64,000 nucleotides of DNA from Winogradskyella endarachnes (GCF_009741275.1 NZ_WOWS01000003.1:62001-126000), one strand, 5' to 3'; shown: positions 35,388 to 45,529, numbered from the stretch's first letter. Program-made: numbers and translations. Notes: generated from the letters alone by a model not told the origin.

Positions 35388-37625
35388 ATGCATAAAAAAT
35401 ACATCATATTATTCCTGTTTTTTGCAGTTTTTTCGCATGTAAAGGCTCAAGACACTTTAGTAAAAAAAGAACCTAAGGTTGGCTTAGTGTTGAGTGGAGG
35501 AGGTGCTAAAGGATTTGCACATATTGGTGTGTTAAAAGTCATAGATAGTTTAGGTCTAAAAGTAGATTATGTTGCAGGTACAAGTATGGGAGCTATTATT
35601 GGGTCTTTATATGCTTCTGGTTATTCTGGTAAACAATTAGAAGAATTATTTGAATCTCAAAATTTCGAAGAGTTAATTAATGACGCCTTCCCTAGACGTG
35701 CAAAGTCTTTTTACGAACGCGAAAACGCAGATAAATATGCTGTAACCTTACCTTTTAATAATTTTAAAGTTAGTTTGCCTTCTGCATTATCTAGAGGTCA
35801 AAACGTTTATAATTTATTATATCACCTTATGCTACCAGTTGATACTACTGAGGATTTTAGCAAATTACCAATTCCGTTCTTTTGTATTGCTACAGATATA
35901 GAAACAGGTGAATCATTGGTACTTGAGGAAGGTAGATTAGCAGAAGCAGTCTCGGCAAGTGCAGCATTACCTTCATTATTTCAGCCAGTGGTAATAGACG
36001 ATAGAATTCTTGTAGATGGTGGAGTAACCAATAATTTTCCAGTAGAAGAGTTGCGAGCAAAAGGTATGGATATTATAATTGGTGTTGATGTGCAAGATGG
36101 ATTAAAGGATAGAAAATTACTAAAATCGGCTCCAGATATATTGTTTCAGATTAGTAATTTTAGAACAATAAACGCTATGAGAGTTAAATCTAAGTTAGCA
36201 GATGTTATTGTAAAGCCAGATATTAGAAATTACTCAGTAATCTCATTTAATGAAGGCGAAAATATTATTAGTAATGGTGAGAAAGCGGCAAGAGTACAAC
36301 TTGTAAAGTTACAAGAGGTTAAAAAGCAACAAAGAGCAACAAGAACTCATAATAAAATACCAATTTTAGATAGTCTTAAAATAGATGCTGTTAGGTTAGA
36401 AGGAAACGAGCGTTATACAAGGTCTTATTTAATAGGTAAACTAAAACTAAAAGGCGACGGAAAGATAAGCTATAAAGATTTTAAACTAGGCATTAATAGT
36501 CTAGTTGCAACTAATAATTTTGACACCTTTAGATATCATTTAACACCTACAGAAAATGAAGGAGAATATAATTTTTCAGGAAAAGTTGTGGAGTCAGAAA
36601 CCTCTATGTTGTTGCGATTAGGAATACATTTTGATGAACTTTATAAAAGTGCCATTCTAACTAACCTAACAAAAAATAAGTTGCTTTTTAATAATGATAT
36701 CGCTTCTTTAGATATAATTTTAGGTGATAATTCTAGGTATAATTTCGACTATTTTATAGATAAAGGGTATTATATAAGTTTGGGCGCTAAATCCAAGTAC
36801 AGTCAATTTACTAAGAGTATTAGTCCTTCATTGGCCTTAGAAGAATCATCGCCATTATTAGCAGATGTAAATAAGCTAGAAGCAAAAGTATCAGATTTTA
36901 CCAATCAGCTTTATATGCAAACCATTTTTCAGAAAGATTTTGCTTTAAGATTGGGAGGTGAGCATCGTCGTTTTAAAATAACATCTGAGACCATTACAGA
37001 AGACGAACAATCTGATGAATTTACTTTTGATAATACTAATTATTTTAGTGTTTATGGTAATTTAATTTATGATGATTTTGATAATGCGTATTTTCCTAAA
37101 AGTGGATTTTATGTAAATGCAGATTTTCACCTTTATTTAAATGCAACTGGTTTTAATAAAGATTTTAATGAGTTTTCTATTGCAAAAGCAGATTTTGGTT
37201 ATGCTTTTAGTTTTAACGATAAATTAGCTTTAAAAACAGAAGCAAATGGCGGTTTTAAAATAGGAAGTAAATCTACCAATACTTTAGATTTTGCTTTTGG
37301 AGGTTATGGCGCTAATTTTTTAAGTAATTTTTATTCGTTTTATGGTTATGATTTCATCTCAATTACAGGAAACAGTTTTGTAAAATCTACCTTTACCTTA
37401 GATTACGAATTTCATAAAGGGCATCATATCCTTGGTGCAGCTAATTTTGCTAACATTGATGATGACTTGTTTGAAACAGGTGATTTTTTCTCCTCACCAG
37501 ATTATACAGGTTATGCTTTGGGATATTCGCTCGAAACATTTATTGGGCCATTAGAAGGTAAATTTTCGTATTCTCCGGAATCTGGAAATAGTTATTGGTA
37601 TTTTAATCTTGGATTTTGGTTTTAG
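35388..37625 (+). CDS. Patatin-like phospholipase fused to an Omp85-type beta barrel
   Basis: The 745-residue protein has a signal peptide ending HVKAQ. The patatin domain covers about 30-300: oxyanion loop LSGGGAKGFAH (36-45), nucleophile Ser66 in GTSMG, and catalytic Asp210 in DGG. A POTRA-like segment (IDAVRLEGNERYTRSYLIGKL) follows near 335-400. A C-terminal 16-strand-like BamA/Omp85 barrel ends FNLGFWF with a terminal aromatic. This layout matches PlpD-type self-secreted lipases, where the barrel holds or exports the lipase. It is 23 nt after uvrC and ends before a strong hairpin, so it can be cotranscribed with uvrC. Whether the lipase domain stays in the periplasm or reaches the surface is not visible from sequence. 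Confidence 0.92.
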   Translation: MHKKYIILFLFFAVFSHVKAQDTLVKKEPKVGLVLSGGGAKGFAHIGVLKVIDSLGLKVDYVAGTSMGAIIGSLYASGYSGKQLEELFESQNFEELINDAFPRRAKSFYERENADKYAVTLPFNNFKVSLPSALSRGQNVYNLLYHLMLPVDTTEDFSKLPIPFFCIATDIETGESLVLEEGRLAEAVSASAALPSLFQPVVIDDRILVDGGVTNNFPVEELRAKGMDIIIGVDVQDGLKDRKLLKSAPDILFQISNFRTINAMRVKSKLADVIVKPDIRNYSVISFNEGENIISNGEKAARVQLVKLQEVKKQQRATRTHNKIPILDSLKIDAVRLEGNERYTRSYLIGKLKLKGDGKISYKDFKLGINSLVATNNFDTFRYHLTPTENEGEYNFSGKVVESETSMLLRLGIHFDELYKSAILTNLTKNKLLFNNDIASLDIILGDNSRYNFDYFIDKGYYISLGAKSKYSQFTKSISPSLALEESSPLLADVNKLEAKVSDFTNQLYMQTIFQKDFALRLGGEHRRFKITSETITEDEQSDEFTFDNTNYFSVYGNLIYDDFDNAYFPKSGFYVNADFHLYLNATGFNKDFNEFSIAKADFGYAFSFNDKLALKTEANGGFKIGSKSTNTLDFAFGGYGANFLSNFYSFYGYDFISITGNSFVKSTFTLDYEFHKGHHILGAANFANIDDDLFETGDFFSSPDYTGYALGYSLETFIGPLEGKFSYSPESGNSYWYFNLGFWF

Positions 37626-37755
37626 AAAGACGGAGTTTTTGCAATACTAAAGGTGTTTCAGAATTTCAAATAATTTTTCGATATTTGTAGAACATGAAAC
37701 CATTCTGGCAAAACATAAAACTACACTTACACTTCCTTATTAAAAGGAATCCAGA

Positions 37756-37796
37756 ATGACATTTATGTCATACTGAACTAGTTTCAGTATCTTTTT
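37756..37796 (+). terminator. REP-like double hairpin acting as terminator after the patatin gene
   Basis: ATGACAT-TT-ATGTCAT (37756-37771) overlaps ATACTGAA-CTAGT-TTCAGTAT (37770-37790), both perfect, followed by CTTTTT. The second dyad shares the CTGAA-N5-TTCAG core and CTTTTTAA tail with the element at 24-57. This points to a dispersed repeat reused as a terminator. Confidence 0.7.
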
Positions 37797-37840
37797 AAAT
37801 AATTTTTACCATTTTTTGTACCTTTAGATATAGTCTATAG

Positions 37841-37864
37841 TTAACTGAAAATTACATCAGTTAA
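37841..37864 (+). promoter_or_regulatory. Inverted repeat in the hmgA leader (possible operator)
   Basis: TTAACTGA-N8-TCAGTTAA is a perfect dyad with 16-nt centre spacing, 35 nt before the hmgA ATG. It lies just downstream of a -7-like TACCTTTA at 37819-37826. It could bind a dimeric regulator of aromatic amino acid catabolism or fold in the leader. No regulator gene is nearby. Confidence 0.4.
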
Positions 37865-37899
37865 TTATAAGTCAACTTTGAACTTAAAACAAAAAGCAA

Positions 37900-39060
37900 A
37901 TGCCATTCTATCATAAATTAGGGAAAATTCCACCAAAACGCCACACACAGTTTATAAAACCAAACGGCGATTTTTATTACGAGCAATTGTTTGGTACCAT
38001 TGGTTTTGATGGTATGTCTACCAACAGTTACCATGAGCAACGCCCAACACAAGTAAAAGATATAAAAAAACAATATAGTGTTGCACCTAAAATTGCGAAA
38101 GCAAACAATATGCAATCCTATCGCTTACATGGTTTTAAAACAAAGCCAGAAAACGATTACTTAGAGAGTAGAAAAATTGTGCTCACTAACAGTGATTGCC
38201 ATATTATTTTGGCTGCACCAAAAGAATCTACACGAGATTATTTTTATAAAAACACAGATGCAGACGAATTAATTTTTATTCATAAAGGTACTGGGAAATT
38301 AAGAACACACTTAGGAAACTTAGATTTTAAATATGGCGATTATTTATTAGTGCCAAGAGGTGTCATTTATAAACTAGATTTTGATACGGAAGACAACCGA
38401 CTTTTTATTGTAGAATCTCGCAGACCAATTTACACACCAAAACGCTATAGAAATTGGTTTGGTCAGTTGTTAGAACATTCACCATTTTGTGAGCGCGATT
38501 TACGTCAGCCACAAGAGTTAGAAACGTATAACCAATCTGGTGACTTTTTAATTAAAATAAAGAAACAAGGCGATATTTTTGATATGGTTTATGCCTCGCA
38601 TCCTTTTGATGTTGTAGGTTACGACGGTTATAATTATCCTTATGCCTTTTCAATTCATGATTTTGAACCTATAACAGGACGCGTACATCAGCCACCACCT
38701 GTGCATCAAACTTTTGAAACCGATGCCTTTGTGGTCTGTAGCTTTGTACCAAGATTATATGATTATCATCCATTAGCTGTACCAGCACCTTATAACCATA
38801 GTAATATAGATAGTGATGAGGTATTGTATTATGTGGATGGTGATTTTATGAGTAGAAATGATATTGCTGCAGGTCATATTTCTTTGCATCCTGCAGGTAT
38901 TCCGCATGGTCCACATCCTGGAGCTATGGAGCGTAGTATTGGTAAAGTAAAAACAGATGAGCTGGCTGTTATGGTAGATACTTTTAAACCATTAAAAGTT
39001 ACAGAAGAGGCTATGAAAATTGCAGATGAGGATTATTATAAATCTTGGTTAGAGCATTAA
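37900..39060 (+). CDS. hmgA: Homogentisate 1,2-dioxygenase
   Basis: HmgA opens the ring of homogentisate to maleylacetoacetate with iron(II) and oxygen, the step after HppD in tyrosine degradation. The 386-residue protein is a cupin-type enzyme, somewhat shorter than the human one. Likely iron ligands are His300 with Asp306 or Glu307 (NHSNIDSDEVLYY) and His336 (IPHGPHPG). Conserved GDFMSRN and HPAGIPHGPH blocks support the assignment. It starts an aromatic-catabolism stretch: CCC-motif membrane protein 10 nt later, then hppD. The later enzymes (maleylacetoacetate isomerase, fumarylacetoacetase) are not in the window. Confidence 0.96.
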   Translation: MPFYHKLGKIPPKRHTQFIKPNGDFYYEQLFGTIGFDGMSTNSYHEQRPTQVKDIKKQYSVAPKIAKANNMQSYRLHGFKTKPENDYLESRKIVLTNSDCHIILAAPKESTRDYFYKNTDADELIFIHKGTGKLRTHLGNLDFKYGDYLLVPRGVIYKLDFDTEDNRLFIVESRRPIYTPKRYRNWFGQLLEHSPFCERDLRQPQELETYNQSGDFLIKIKKQGDIFDMVYASHPFDVVGYDGYNYPYAFSIHDFEPITGRVHQPPPVHQTFETDAFVVCSFVPRLYDYHPLAVPAPYNHSNIDSDEVLYYVDGDFMSRNDIAAGHISLHPAGIPHGPHPGAMERSIGKVKTDELAVMVDTFKPLKVTEEAMKIADEDYYKSWLEH

Positions 39061-39070
39061 AAGAAATTAA

Positions 39071-39511
39071 ATGAATAGAAATAAATTATCCGCAGATCCA
39101 TTATCTCTTGTTTTAGGTGTATTGGCTTTGATTATTGGTTTGGTTGGTTGCTGCTGTTATGGTGTTACTGCAATTGTTCCATTAATAATGGCAATAATTG
39201 GGTTAGTAACGGCTAATAAAAGTATTAGAGATTTTCATAATAATCCTGAAGCTTATGAACCGCAGTCATTAAGTAATGTTAATACGGCAAAAGTCTTAAA
39301 TATAATAGCGATTATTTTAAACGGAATAATTTTTCTGGTTGCGTTTGCAGCATTAATTTTTTATGGAACTATAATATCCTCAGCAGTGTTAGATGGTATT
39401 AGAAATGGAAATTTTGAAGCAGATGAGTTTTATTACGAATACGAAACAGATAGTTCAGATGTTTGGGAGGAAGACGATTATATTATAGAGTCAGAACTAG
39501 ATTCAATTTAA
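39071..39511 (+). CDS. CCC-motif membrane protein
   Basis: The 146-residue protein has two hydrophobic hairpins (about 13-50 and 72-100). The first contains three consecutive cysteines (LVGCCCYG, residues 26-28), which defines the small Bacteroidota family known as CCC-motif or DUF4190-like proteins. The C-terminal 35 residues are strongly acidic (EADEFYYEYETDSSDVWEED). It lies 10 nt after hmgA and 58 nt before hppD, so it is probably cotranscribed with the tyrosine-degradation genes. No function is known for the family, and a role in that pathway is only a contextual guess. Confidence 0.8.
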   Translation: MNRNKLSADPLSLVLGVLALIIGLVGCCCYGVTAIVPLIMAIIGLVTANKSIRDFHNNPEAYEPQSLSNVNTAKVLNIIAIILNGIIFLVAFAALIFYGTIISSAVLDGIRNGNFEADEFYYEYETDSSDVWEEDDYIIESELDSI

Positions 39512-39569
39512 TAGGTTAAAAACAATTATAAAATTTTTAAAGAAGCATATAATTTTTAAATATAAAATT

Positions 39570-40730
39570 ATGACTAAAGAAATAGAAAACGTTAACTACG
39601 GACTAGAAAAAATATTTGAAGACGCTCAAGATTTCTTACCGCTTTTAGGTACAGATTATGTTGAGTTTTATGTTGGTAATGCCAAGCAAGCAGCACATTT
39701 TTATAAAACAGCATTTGGTTTTCAGTCGTATGCTTATAAAGGTTTAGAGACAGGTTCTACGGATTCGGTAAGCTATGTTTTAAAGCAAGATAAAATCCGT
39801 TTAGTGCTTACAACACCATTACATAGTAAATCTGAAATTAATAACCATATTGTAAAACATGGCGATGGCGTAAAAGTGGTTGCGCTTTGGGTAGAAGATG
39901 CTCGCAAATCTTACGAAGAAACTACAAAAAGAGGTGCAAAGTCGTACATGGAACCTACTGTAGAAAAAGACGAATTTGGTGAAGTGGTACGAGCAGGAAT
40001 TTACACTTATGGAGAAACGGTTCATATGTTTGTAGAGCGCAAAAACTATACAGGAACTTTTATGCCAGGTTTTGTAGCGTGGAAAAGTGATTACAATCCA
40101 GAACCAGCAGGTCTAAAATATATAGACCATATGGTAGGTAATGTAGGTTGGGGAGAAATGAACACTTGGGTAAAATGGTATGAAGATGTTATGGGCTTTG
40201 TTAATTTCTTGTCTTTTGATGATAAACAGATTCATACAGAATACTCAGCATTGATGAGTAAAGTAATGAGTAACGGAAATGGTAGAATTAAATTCCCTAT
40301 CAATGAGCCAGCAGAAGGAAAAAAGCGTTCTCAAATAGAAGAATATTTAGATTTTTACGAAGGCGCAGGCGTGCAGCATATTGCAGTAGCAACCGATGAT
40401 ATTATCACAACCGTTTCTAAATTAAAATCTCGTGGTGTAGAATTTTTATCAACACCTCCAGAGGAATATTACAGGGCTGTTCCTGGTCGTTTAGAAGAAC
40501 ACAGCCATGCATTACGTGAGGATATCGAAACCTTAAAAAGTTTAGGTATTATGATAGATGCAGATGAAGAAGGGTATCTACTACAGATATTTACAAAACC
40601 AGTAGAAGACAGACCAACCTTGTTTTTTGAAATAATACAAAGAATGGGAGCACGCGGATTTGGTGCAGGTAATTTTAAAGCTCTTTTTGAGTCAATTGAG
40701 CGCGAACAAGCTAAAAGAGGGACGCTTTAG
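39570..40730 (+). CDS. hppD: 4-Hydroxyphenylpyruvate dioxygenase
   Basis: HppD converts 4-hydroxyphenylpyruvate to homogentisate. The 386-residue protein has two vicinal-oxygen-chelate domains; the iron ligands are expected at His187 (YIDHMVGNV), His270 (GVQHIAVAT) and Glu354 (FFEIIQRMG). The C-terminal GFGAGNFKALFESIEREQ block is a hallmark of the family and closes the active site. Its product is the substrate of HmgA, encoded 500 nt upstream. No other tyrosine-pathway gene is present, but kynA, which starts tryptophan degradation, lies 0.9 kb downstream. Confidence 0.97.
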   Translation: MTKEIENVNYGLEKIFEDAQDFLPLLGTDYVEFYVGNAKQAAHFYKTAFGFQSYAYKGLETGSTDSVSYVLKQDKIRLVLTTPLHSKSEINNHIVKHGDGVKVVALWVEDARKSYEETTKRGAKSYMEPTVEKDEFGEVVRAGIYTYGETVHMFVERKNYTGTFMPGFVAWKSDYNPEPAGLKYIDHMVGNVGWGEMNTWVKWYEDVMGFVNFLSFDDKQIHTEYSALMSKVMSNGNGRIKFPINEPAEGKKRSQIEEYLDFYEGAGVQHIAVATDDIITTVSKLKSRGVEFLSTPPEEYYRAVPGRLEEHSHALREDIETLKSLGIMIDADEEGYLLQIFTKPVEDRPTLFFEIIQRMGARGFGAGNFKALFESIEREQAKRGTL

Positions 40731-40832
40731 TCTGATTTTTAATGTTTTATTAGATTTGGAATAGTAATTGTATTTAAGATAATTGTAACATTAAAAATGA
40801 GTTACATTAACTATATTTACAAACTAGGAATT

Positions 40833-41609
40833 ATGAAACATTTATTTACAATAATATTATTCTTTGTTGGCATTGAAGCTACTAATGTAGAAAAGCAATC
40901 AGCGTTTCAAGATGGTGAGTGGTTTAAATTTGAAATGAGTTACAGTGGTTTTTTAAAAGCTGGCAATGCTACACTGGCGGTTAAAGAATCTAATTTAGAT
41001 GGTAAAGAAGTATTTCATGTGGTTGGTAAAGGATGGACAACAGGCGCCATTAAATGGTTTTTTAAAGTAAAAGATCGCTATGAAAGCTATTTTGATAAAG
41101 AAACCGGAGTGCCATATAAATTTATTAGAAAAATAGATGAAGGAGGCCATACAAAAGATATTGAAATTACCTTTGATCACAACAACCAAAAAGCCAAAGT
41201 ACATAATAAAAAACACAAAAAAGTTATTACAGTAGCCACTGAAAAAGATGTGCAAGATATGGTGTCTATGTACTATCATTTGAGAAATAAGATTGATATA
41301 GCATCTTTAACGAAAGGTGATGAAATAAAAACCAACATGTTTTTTGATGAAGAAAACTATGGTTTTAAACTTAAATATTTAGGAGAGGAAACTATTAAAA
41401 CTGAATTTGGTAAGGTAAAAACCCTAAAGTTTAGACCATATGTAATGGCAGGTCGTGTATTTAAGGAAGAGGAAAGTTTAACATTATGGGTAAGTGCAGA
41501 TAAAAATAAAATTCCGTTAAAAGTAAAAGCAGATTTAGCTGTTGGTTCTTTACGTGCAGACCTAGTTGCTTTTAAAGGATTAAAGCACTCCTTCAAAATA
41601 GAGATTTAA
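40833..41609 (+). CDS. DUF3108 family secreted protein
   Basis: The reading frame is open from 40797 (270 residues). The Met at 40833 is preferred because it starts a standard signal sequence (MKHLFTIILFFVG) and follows an AGGAATT ribosome-binding-like stretch; this gives 258 residues. The mature part has the alternating beta-strand pattern of DUF3108 proteins (GEWFKFEMSYSGFLKAGNATL, YESYFDKETGVPYKF, LTLWVSADKNKIPLKVKADL). These are thought to be periplasmic, lipid-binding-like beta-barrel or clam proteins of unknown role. kynA follows after 12 nt, so it is in an operon with kynA, the M23 peptidase and pgi. Confidence 0.82.
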   Translation: MKHLFTIILFFVGIEATNVEKQSAFQDGEWFKFEMSYSGFLKAGNATLAVKESNLDGKEVFHVVGKGWTTGAIKWFFKVKDRYESYFDKETGVPYKFIRKIDEGGHTKDIEITFDHNNQKAKVHNKKHKKVITVATEKDVQDMVSMYYHLRNKIDIASLTKGDEIKTNMFFDEENYGFKLKYLGEETIKTEFGKVKTLKFRPYVMAGRVFKEEESLTLWVSADKNKIPLKVKADLAVGSLRADLVAFKGLKHSFKIEI

Positions 41610-41621
41610 GATTATTAGTAT

Positions 41622-42554
41622 ATGGCAGAACAAGCTAATTACGATGACATTATAAAAGAGCTTCAAGAGAAGTATACAAAAATAGATCAAGATACTGATG
41701 ACCATTTATACGGCTTGCTTTACAGCAAGCCGATTACGTATTGGGATTATATACAAACAGACGCATTATTAAATTTACAAATTCAGAGAACTACACTTCC
41801 AGATGAAATGGTATTTATTGCCTATCATCAAATTAACGAGTTAATTTTTAAAATGATACTATGGGAAATTTCTCAAGTAGCAGAAAAAGAAGATATAGAG
41901 GTAACTTTTTTCGAAAGTAAACTCATGCGCATTAGTCGCTATTTCGATATGTTATCTACCTCTTTCAATATTATGAGAGAAGGTATGGAAGTAGAGCAGT
42001 ATATGAAATTTAGATACACACTAACACCAGCTAGTGGTTTTCAAAGTGCTCAATATAGGTTAATTGAATTTGCATCTACAGAGCTGATAAACCTTATAGA
42101 CTATAGATTTAGAAAAGATATAGACAGAGATACGCCATTTACACATGCTTTTGAACATTTGTATTGGCAAGCAGCAGGAAAAGATCATAAAACAGGAAAA
42201 AAATCAACACTTTTAATTAATTTTGAAAAACGTTATAAAGATGAGTTTTTAAGGTTTATGAAAAACTACAACACTAAAAATCTTTGGACACGTTTTAAAG
42301 AACTACCTGAAGAAGACCAAAAAGACAAAGAGCTTATCAGTGCAATGAGACATTACGATTATACAGTAAATGTATCGTGGGTAATGGCACATTATAACGC
42401 GGCAGTTCACTACATAGAAAGTGGTATAGGAGATGGTGAAGCAACAGGCGGAAGTGATTGGAAAAAATATATGCATCCAAAATATCAGAAACGAATTTTC
42501 TTTCCTGAATTATGGAGTGCAGAGGAAATTAAAAATTGGGGAAATAATTTATAA
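41622..42554 (+). CDS. kynA: Tryptophan 2,3-dioxygenase
   Basis: KynA is a heme enzyme that oxidises tryptophan to N-formylkynurenine, the first step of the kynurenine route. The 310-residue protein is all helical and carries the family signature FIAYHQINELIFKMILWE and the substrate-site segment ASGFQSAQYRLIEF. The C-terminal GDGEATGGSDWKKYMHP supplies the flexible loop that covers the active site. Length is typical. It lies 12 nt after the DUF3108 gene and 12 nt before an M23 peptidase gene. No other kyn gene is in the window. Confidence 0.95.
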   Translation: MAEQANYDDIIKELQEKYTKIDQDTDDHLYGLLYSKPITYWDYIQTDALLNLQIQRTTLPDEMVFIAYHQINELIFKMILWEISQVAEKEDIEVTFFESKLMRISRYFDMLSTSFNIMREGMEVEQYMKFRYTLTPASGFQSAQYRLIEFASTELINLIDYRFRKDIDRDTPFTHAFEHLYWQAAGKDHKTGKKSTLLINFEKRYKDEFLRFMKNYNTKNLWTRFKELPEEDQKDKELISAMRHYDYTVNVSWVMAHYNAAVHYIESGIGDGEATGGSDWKKYMHPKYQKRIFFPELWSAEEIKNWGNNL

Positions 42555-42566
42555 TTAGCTAAATTA

Positions 42567-43874
42567 ATGCGTTTAAACACACTTGTAATAATAGCAATTG
42601 GCGCTATTAGTATTTTTGCATGTAAAGAGGATAATTCAGCCGAAATAGAATATAATAAGAATCTTGCTGAAATTGTTGAAGAGGAAAAGATTCTAGAATT
42701 TGGGTTTGACCGTAAAAACTATGAATTTAAACGCGATACCATAAAAAATGGTGATACGTTTGGTGTAATTTTAGAACGAAACAATATTGGGTATCCTGAT
42801 ATTTTTCAAATTGCTGAAAAAGCAAAAGATACGTTTGATATAAGAAAACTTCAAGTAGGTAAACCGTATACTTTACTTTATGCTAAAAAGAATAAAAAAG
42901 ACAGCATACAGAAACCGACTACCTTTATATATCAAAACAATTTAGAAGATTATGTGGTTATTGATTTTAGAGACTCTATACAGGCATATAAGAGTAAAAA
43001 ACCTGTAAAATATGTTGAAAAAACAGCTACTGGTGTTATAGAGAGTAGTATTTCTTCAACCCTAGAAGAAAAAGGTTTAAGTCAGAAATTAGCCTATAAA
43101 ATGGCAGATGAAATATACGCTTGGACCATTGATTTTAGAAGATTACAAAAAGGAGATCGCTTTAAAGTGATTTACACAGATAAATACATTGATGATACTA
43201 TTTATGCAGGTATTGAAAATGTAAAAGCTGCATATTTTGAACATAATGGAGATTCATTATACGCTTTTGAGTATGAGACTGATCCCGAAAAAGGAATTAT
43301 AGATTATTTTAATGAAGAAGCCAAGAATTTAAGACGTGCGTTTTTAAAGGCACCTGTTAAATTTAGTAGAATCTCATCAAGATATAATTTAAAGAGAAGA
43401 ATAGCCTATTACGGTAATAAAGTAAGACCACATAAAGGAACTGATTTTGCGGCACCAATTGGCACACCTATAATGGCAACGGCAAACGGAACCGTTGTAG
43501 AATCTACTAGAAGAGGAGGTAATGGAAAATATGTTAAAATTAGGCATAACGATACATACTCAACGCAATACCTTCACATGAGTAGACAAGCTGTTAAAAA
43601 AGGAGAGTTTGTAAAACAAGGTGATATAATCGGTTACATTGGTATGACAGGTAATACTGGTGGGCCACATGTGTGTTATCGATTCTGGAAAAACGGAAAA
43701 CAAGTGGATCCATTTAAACAAAAATTACCAGAGGCAAAACCTATTTCAGACAGTTTAAAGTTAGAATATTTAGAATTTATAAAGCCAATAAAACAAAGAT
43801 TGGACGATATCTTTTTCTTAGAGGCTGAACCAAAAATAAAAGAAAATACAATAACTGAAGATCCAATTTTATAA
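42567..43874 (+). CDS. M23-family peptidoglycan DD-metallopeptidase, lipoprotein
   Basis: The 435-residue lipoprotein has a lipobox ending IFAC (Cys19). The N-terminal half carries LysM/opacity-associated-like regions ([14 protein letters not shown]). The C-terminal LytM domain has all zinc and catalytic residues: His289 and Asp293 ([11 protein letters not shown]), His337 (QYLHMS) and His368 ([12 protein letters not shown]). It should cut peptide crosslinks in peptidoglycan and act at the outer-membrane or periplasmic face. Orthologues are often active endopeptidases used in cell-wall growth or division. It sits in a tight gene series between kynA (12 nt) and pgi (8 nt). Confidence 0.93.
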   Translation: MRLNTLVIIAIGAISIFACKEDNSAEIEYNKNLAEIVEEEKILEFGFDRKNYEFKRDTIKNGDTFGVILERNNIGYPDIFQIAEKAKDTFDIRKLQVGKPYTLLYAKKNKKDSIQKPTTFIYQNNLEDYVVIDFRDSIQAYKSKKPVKYVEKTATGVIESSISSTLEEKGLSQKLAYKMADEIYAWTIDFRRLQKGDRFKVIYTDKYIDDTIYAGIENVKAAYFEHNGDSLYAFEYETDPEKGIIDYFNEEAKNLRRAFLKAPVKFSRISSRYNLKRRIAYYGNKVRPHKGTDFAAPIGTPIMATANGTVVESTRRGGNGKYVKIRHNDTYSTQYLHMSRQAVKKGEFVKQGDIIGYIGMTGNTGGPHVCYRFWKNGKQVDPFKQKLPEAKPISDSLKLEYLEFIKPIKQRLDDIFFLEAEPKIKENTITEDPIL

Positions 43875-43882
43875 CAACAATA

Positions 43883-45529
43883 ATGGCATTAAAATCTACT
43901 AACCCAACTACAACAGACGCTTGGAAAAAATTACAAGCACACTTTGAAATTATTAAGTCTAAACATTTAAAAGAGATGTTTAAATCTGATGCCAAAAGGG
44001 CAAACGATTTAACATTAAAGTGGGACGATTTTTATGTAGATTTTTCTAAAAATAGAGTTACAAAAGAAACTATAGATTTATTAATTGAATTAGCAAATGA
44101 ACTTGATTTAAAAGATGCTATTTCTAAATATTTTGATGGCGATATTATAAATGCTACAGAAGGACGAGCTGTTTTACATACTGCTTTACGAGCACCAAAA
44201 GAGGCTGTGGTTTTGGTAGATGGTGAAAATGTGATACCAGAAGTACACGCTGTAAAGAAAAAAATAGAAGAATTTACAAATGCTGTGGTTAGTGGAACTC
44301 ATAAGGGGTATTCTGGCAAGGCAATTACTGATGTTGTAAATATTGGCATTGGTGGTTCTGACCTTGGACCTGCAATGGTAGTAGACTCGCTTCAATTTTA
44401 TAAAAACCAACTCAATACACATTTTGTTAGCAATGTAGATGGTGATCATTATAAAGAAGTGATTAAGGATTTAAATCCAGAAACCACTTTGTTTGTAATT
44501 GTATCAAAAACCTTTACAACTCAAGAAACCTTATCTAATGCTAATTCTATTAGAACTTGGTTTTTAGAGTCCCAACCAAAAGAAGCCGTGGCAAGTCATT
44601 TTGTGGCTGTATCTACAAATATTGAAAGTGTAAAGAACTTTGGTATTGATGAAGCAAATATTTTTCCTATGAAAGATTGGGTTGGTGGTCGTTTCTCATT
44701 GTGGAGCGCTGTAGGTTTATCTATAAGTTTAGCGTTAGGTTATGAGCATTTTGAAAGCTTGTTAGATGGTGCACACAAAATGGATGAGCATTTTAAATCT
44801 ACTGATTTTAATGAAAACATTCCTGTAATTGCGGCTTTACTAACGGTTTGGTATAATAATTTCTTCGAGTCAGAAAGTGAAGCTATTATTCCTTACACAC
44901 AATATTTAAATCAGTTTGCAACATACCTTCAACAAGGTATTATGGAAAGTAATGGTAAAAGTGTAGATAGAGAAGGTAATAAGGTAAATTACCAAACAGG
45001 TACCATAATTTGGGGAGAACCAGGAACTAATTCTCAACATGCATTCTTTCAGTTAATTCACCAAGGGACAAAATTAATACCAACAGATTTTATTGGTTAT
45101 GTTGAATCGTTGCATGGTAATAAAGATCATCACAATAAGTTAATGTCTAATTATTTTGCTCAAACAGAAGCTTTAATGAATGGTAAAACAGAAGAAGAAG
45201 TTTTAGCAGAGTTAAATGAGCAGTCTATTTCAGAAGAAGAAATAAAACAGTTATTAGCTTTTAAGGTGTTTGAAGGTAATAAACCAACAACCTCATTATT
45301 AATTCAAAAGTTAACTCCAGAGAGTTTAGGGAAGTTAATTGCTATGTATGAGCATAAGATTTTTGTACAAGGAATCGTTTGGAATATTTACAGTTATGAT
45401 CAATTTGGGGTAGAGCTTGGTAAACAATTAGCTAAAACGATCTTAACGGAACTTAATTCTGGTAGTTTATCAGTAACCCATGACGCATCGACCAAAAATT
45501 TATTAGCATATTTTAGGGAAAATTGTTAA
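43883..45529 (+). CDS. pgi: Glucose-6-phosphate isomerase
   Basis: Pgi interconverts glucose-6-phosphate and fructose-6-phosphate; the latter is the substrate of GlmS. The 548-residue protein is full length for the bacterial/animal type. Recognisable blocks are [45 protein letters not shown] and [10 protein letters not shown]. It is the last gene of the DUF3108-kynA-M23-pgi series, 8 nt after the M23 gene. A promoter for the TonB receptor follows, and I see no strong hairpin terminator between them. Confidence 0.97.
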   Translation: MALKSTNPTTTDAWKKLQAHFEIIKSKHLKEMFKSDAKRANDLTLKWDDFYVDFSKNRVTKETIDLLIELANELDLKDAISKYFDGDIINATEGRAVLHTALRAPKEAVVLVDGENVIPEVHAVKKKIEEFTNAVVSGTHKGYSGKAITDVVNIGIGGSDLGPAMVVDSLQFYKNQLNTHFVSNVDGDHYKEVIKDLNPETTLFVIVSKTFTTQETLSNANSIRTWFLESQPKEAVASHFVAVSTNIESVKNFGIDEANIFPMKDWVGGRFSLWSAVGLSISLALGYEHFESLLDGAHKMDEHFKSTDFNENIPVIAALLTVWYNNFFESESEAIIPYTQYLNQFATYLQQGIMESNGKSVDREGNKVNYQTGTIIWGEPGTNSQHAFFQLIHQGTKLIPTDFIGYVESLHGNKDHHNKLMSNYFAQTEALMNGKTEEEVLAELNEQSISEEEIKQLLAFKVFEGNKPTTSLLIQKLTPESLGKLIAMYEHKIFVQGIVWNIYSYDQFGVELGKQLAKTILTELNSGSLSVTHDASTKNLLAYFRENC

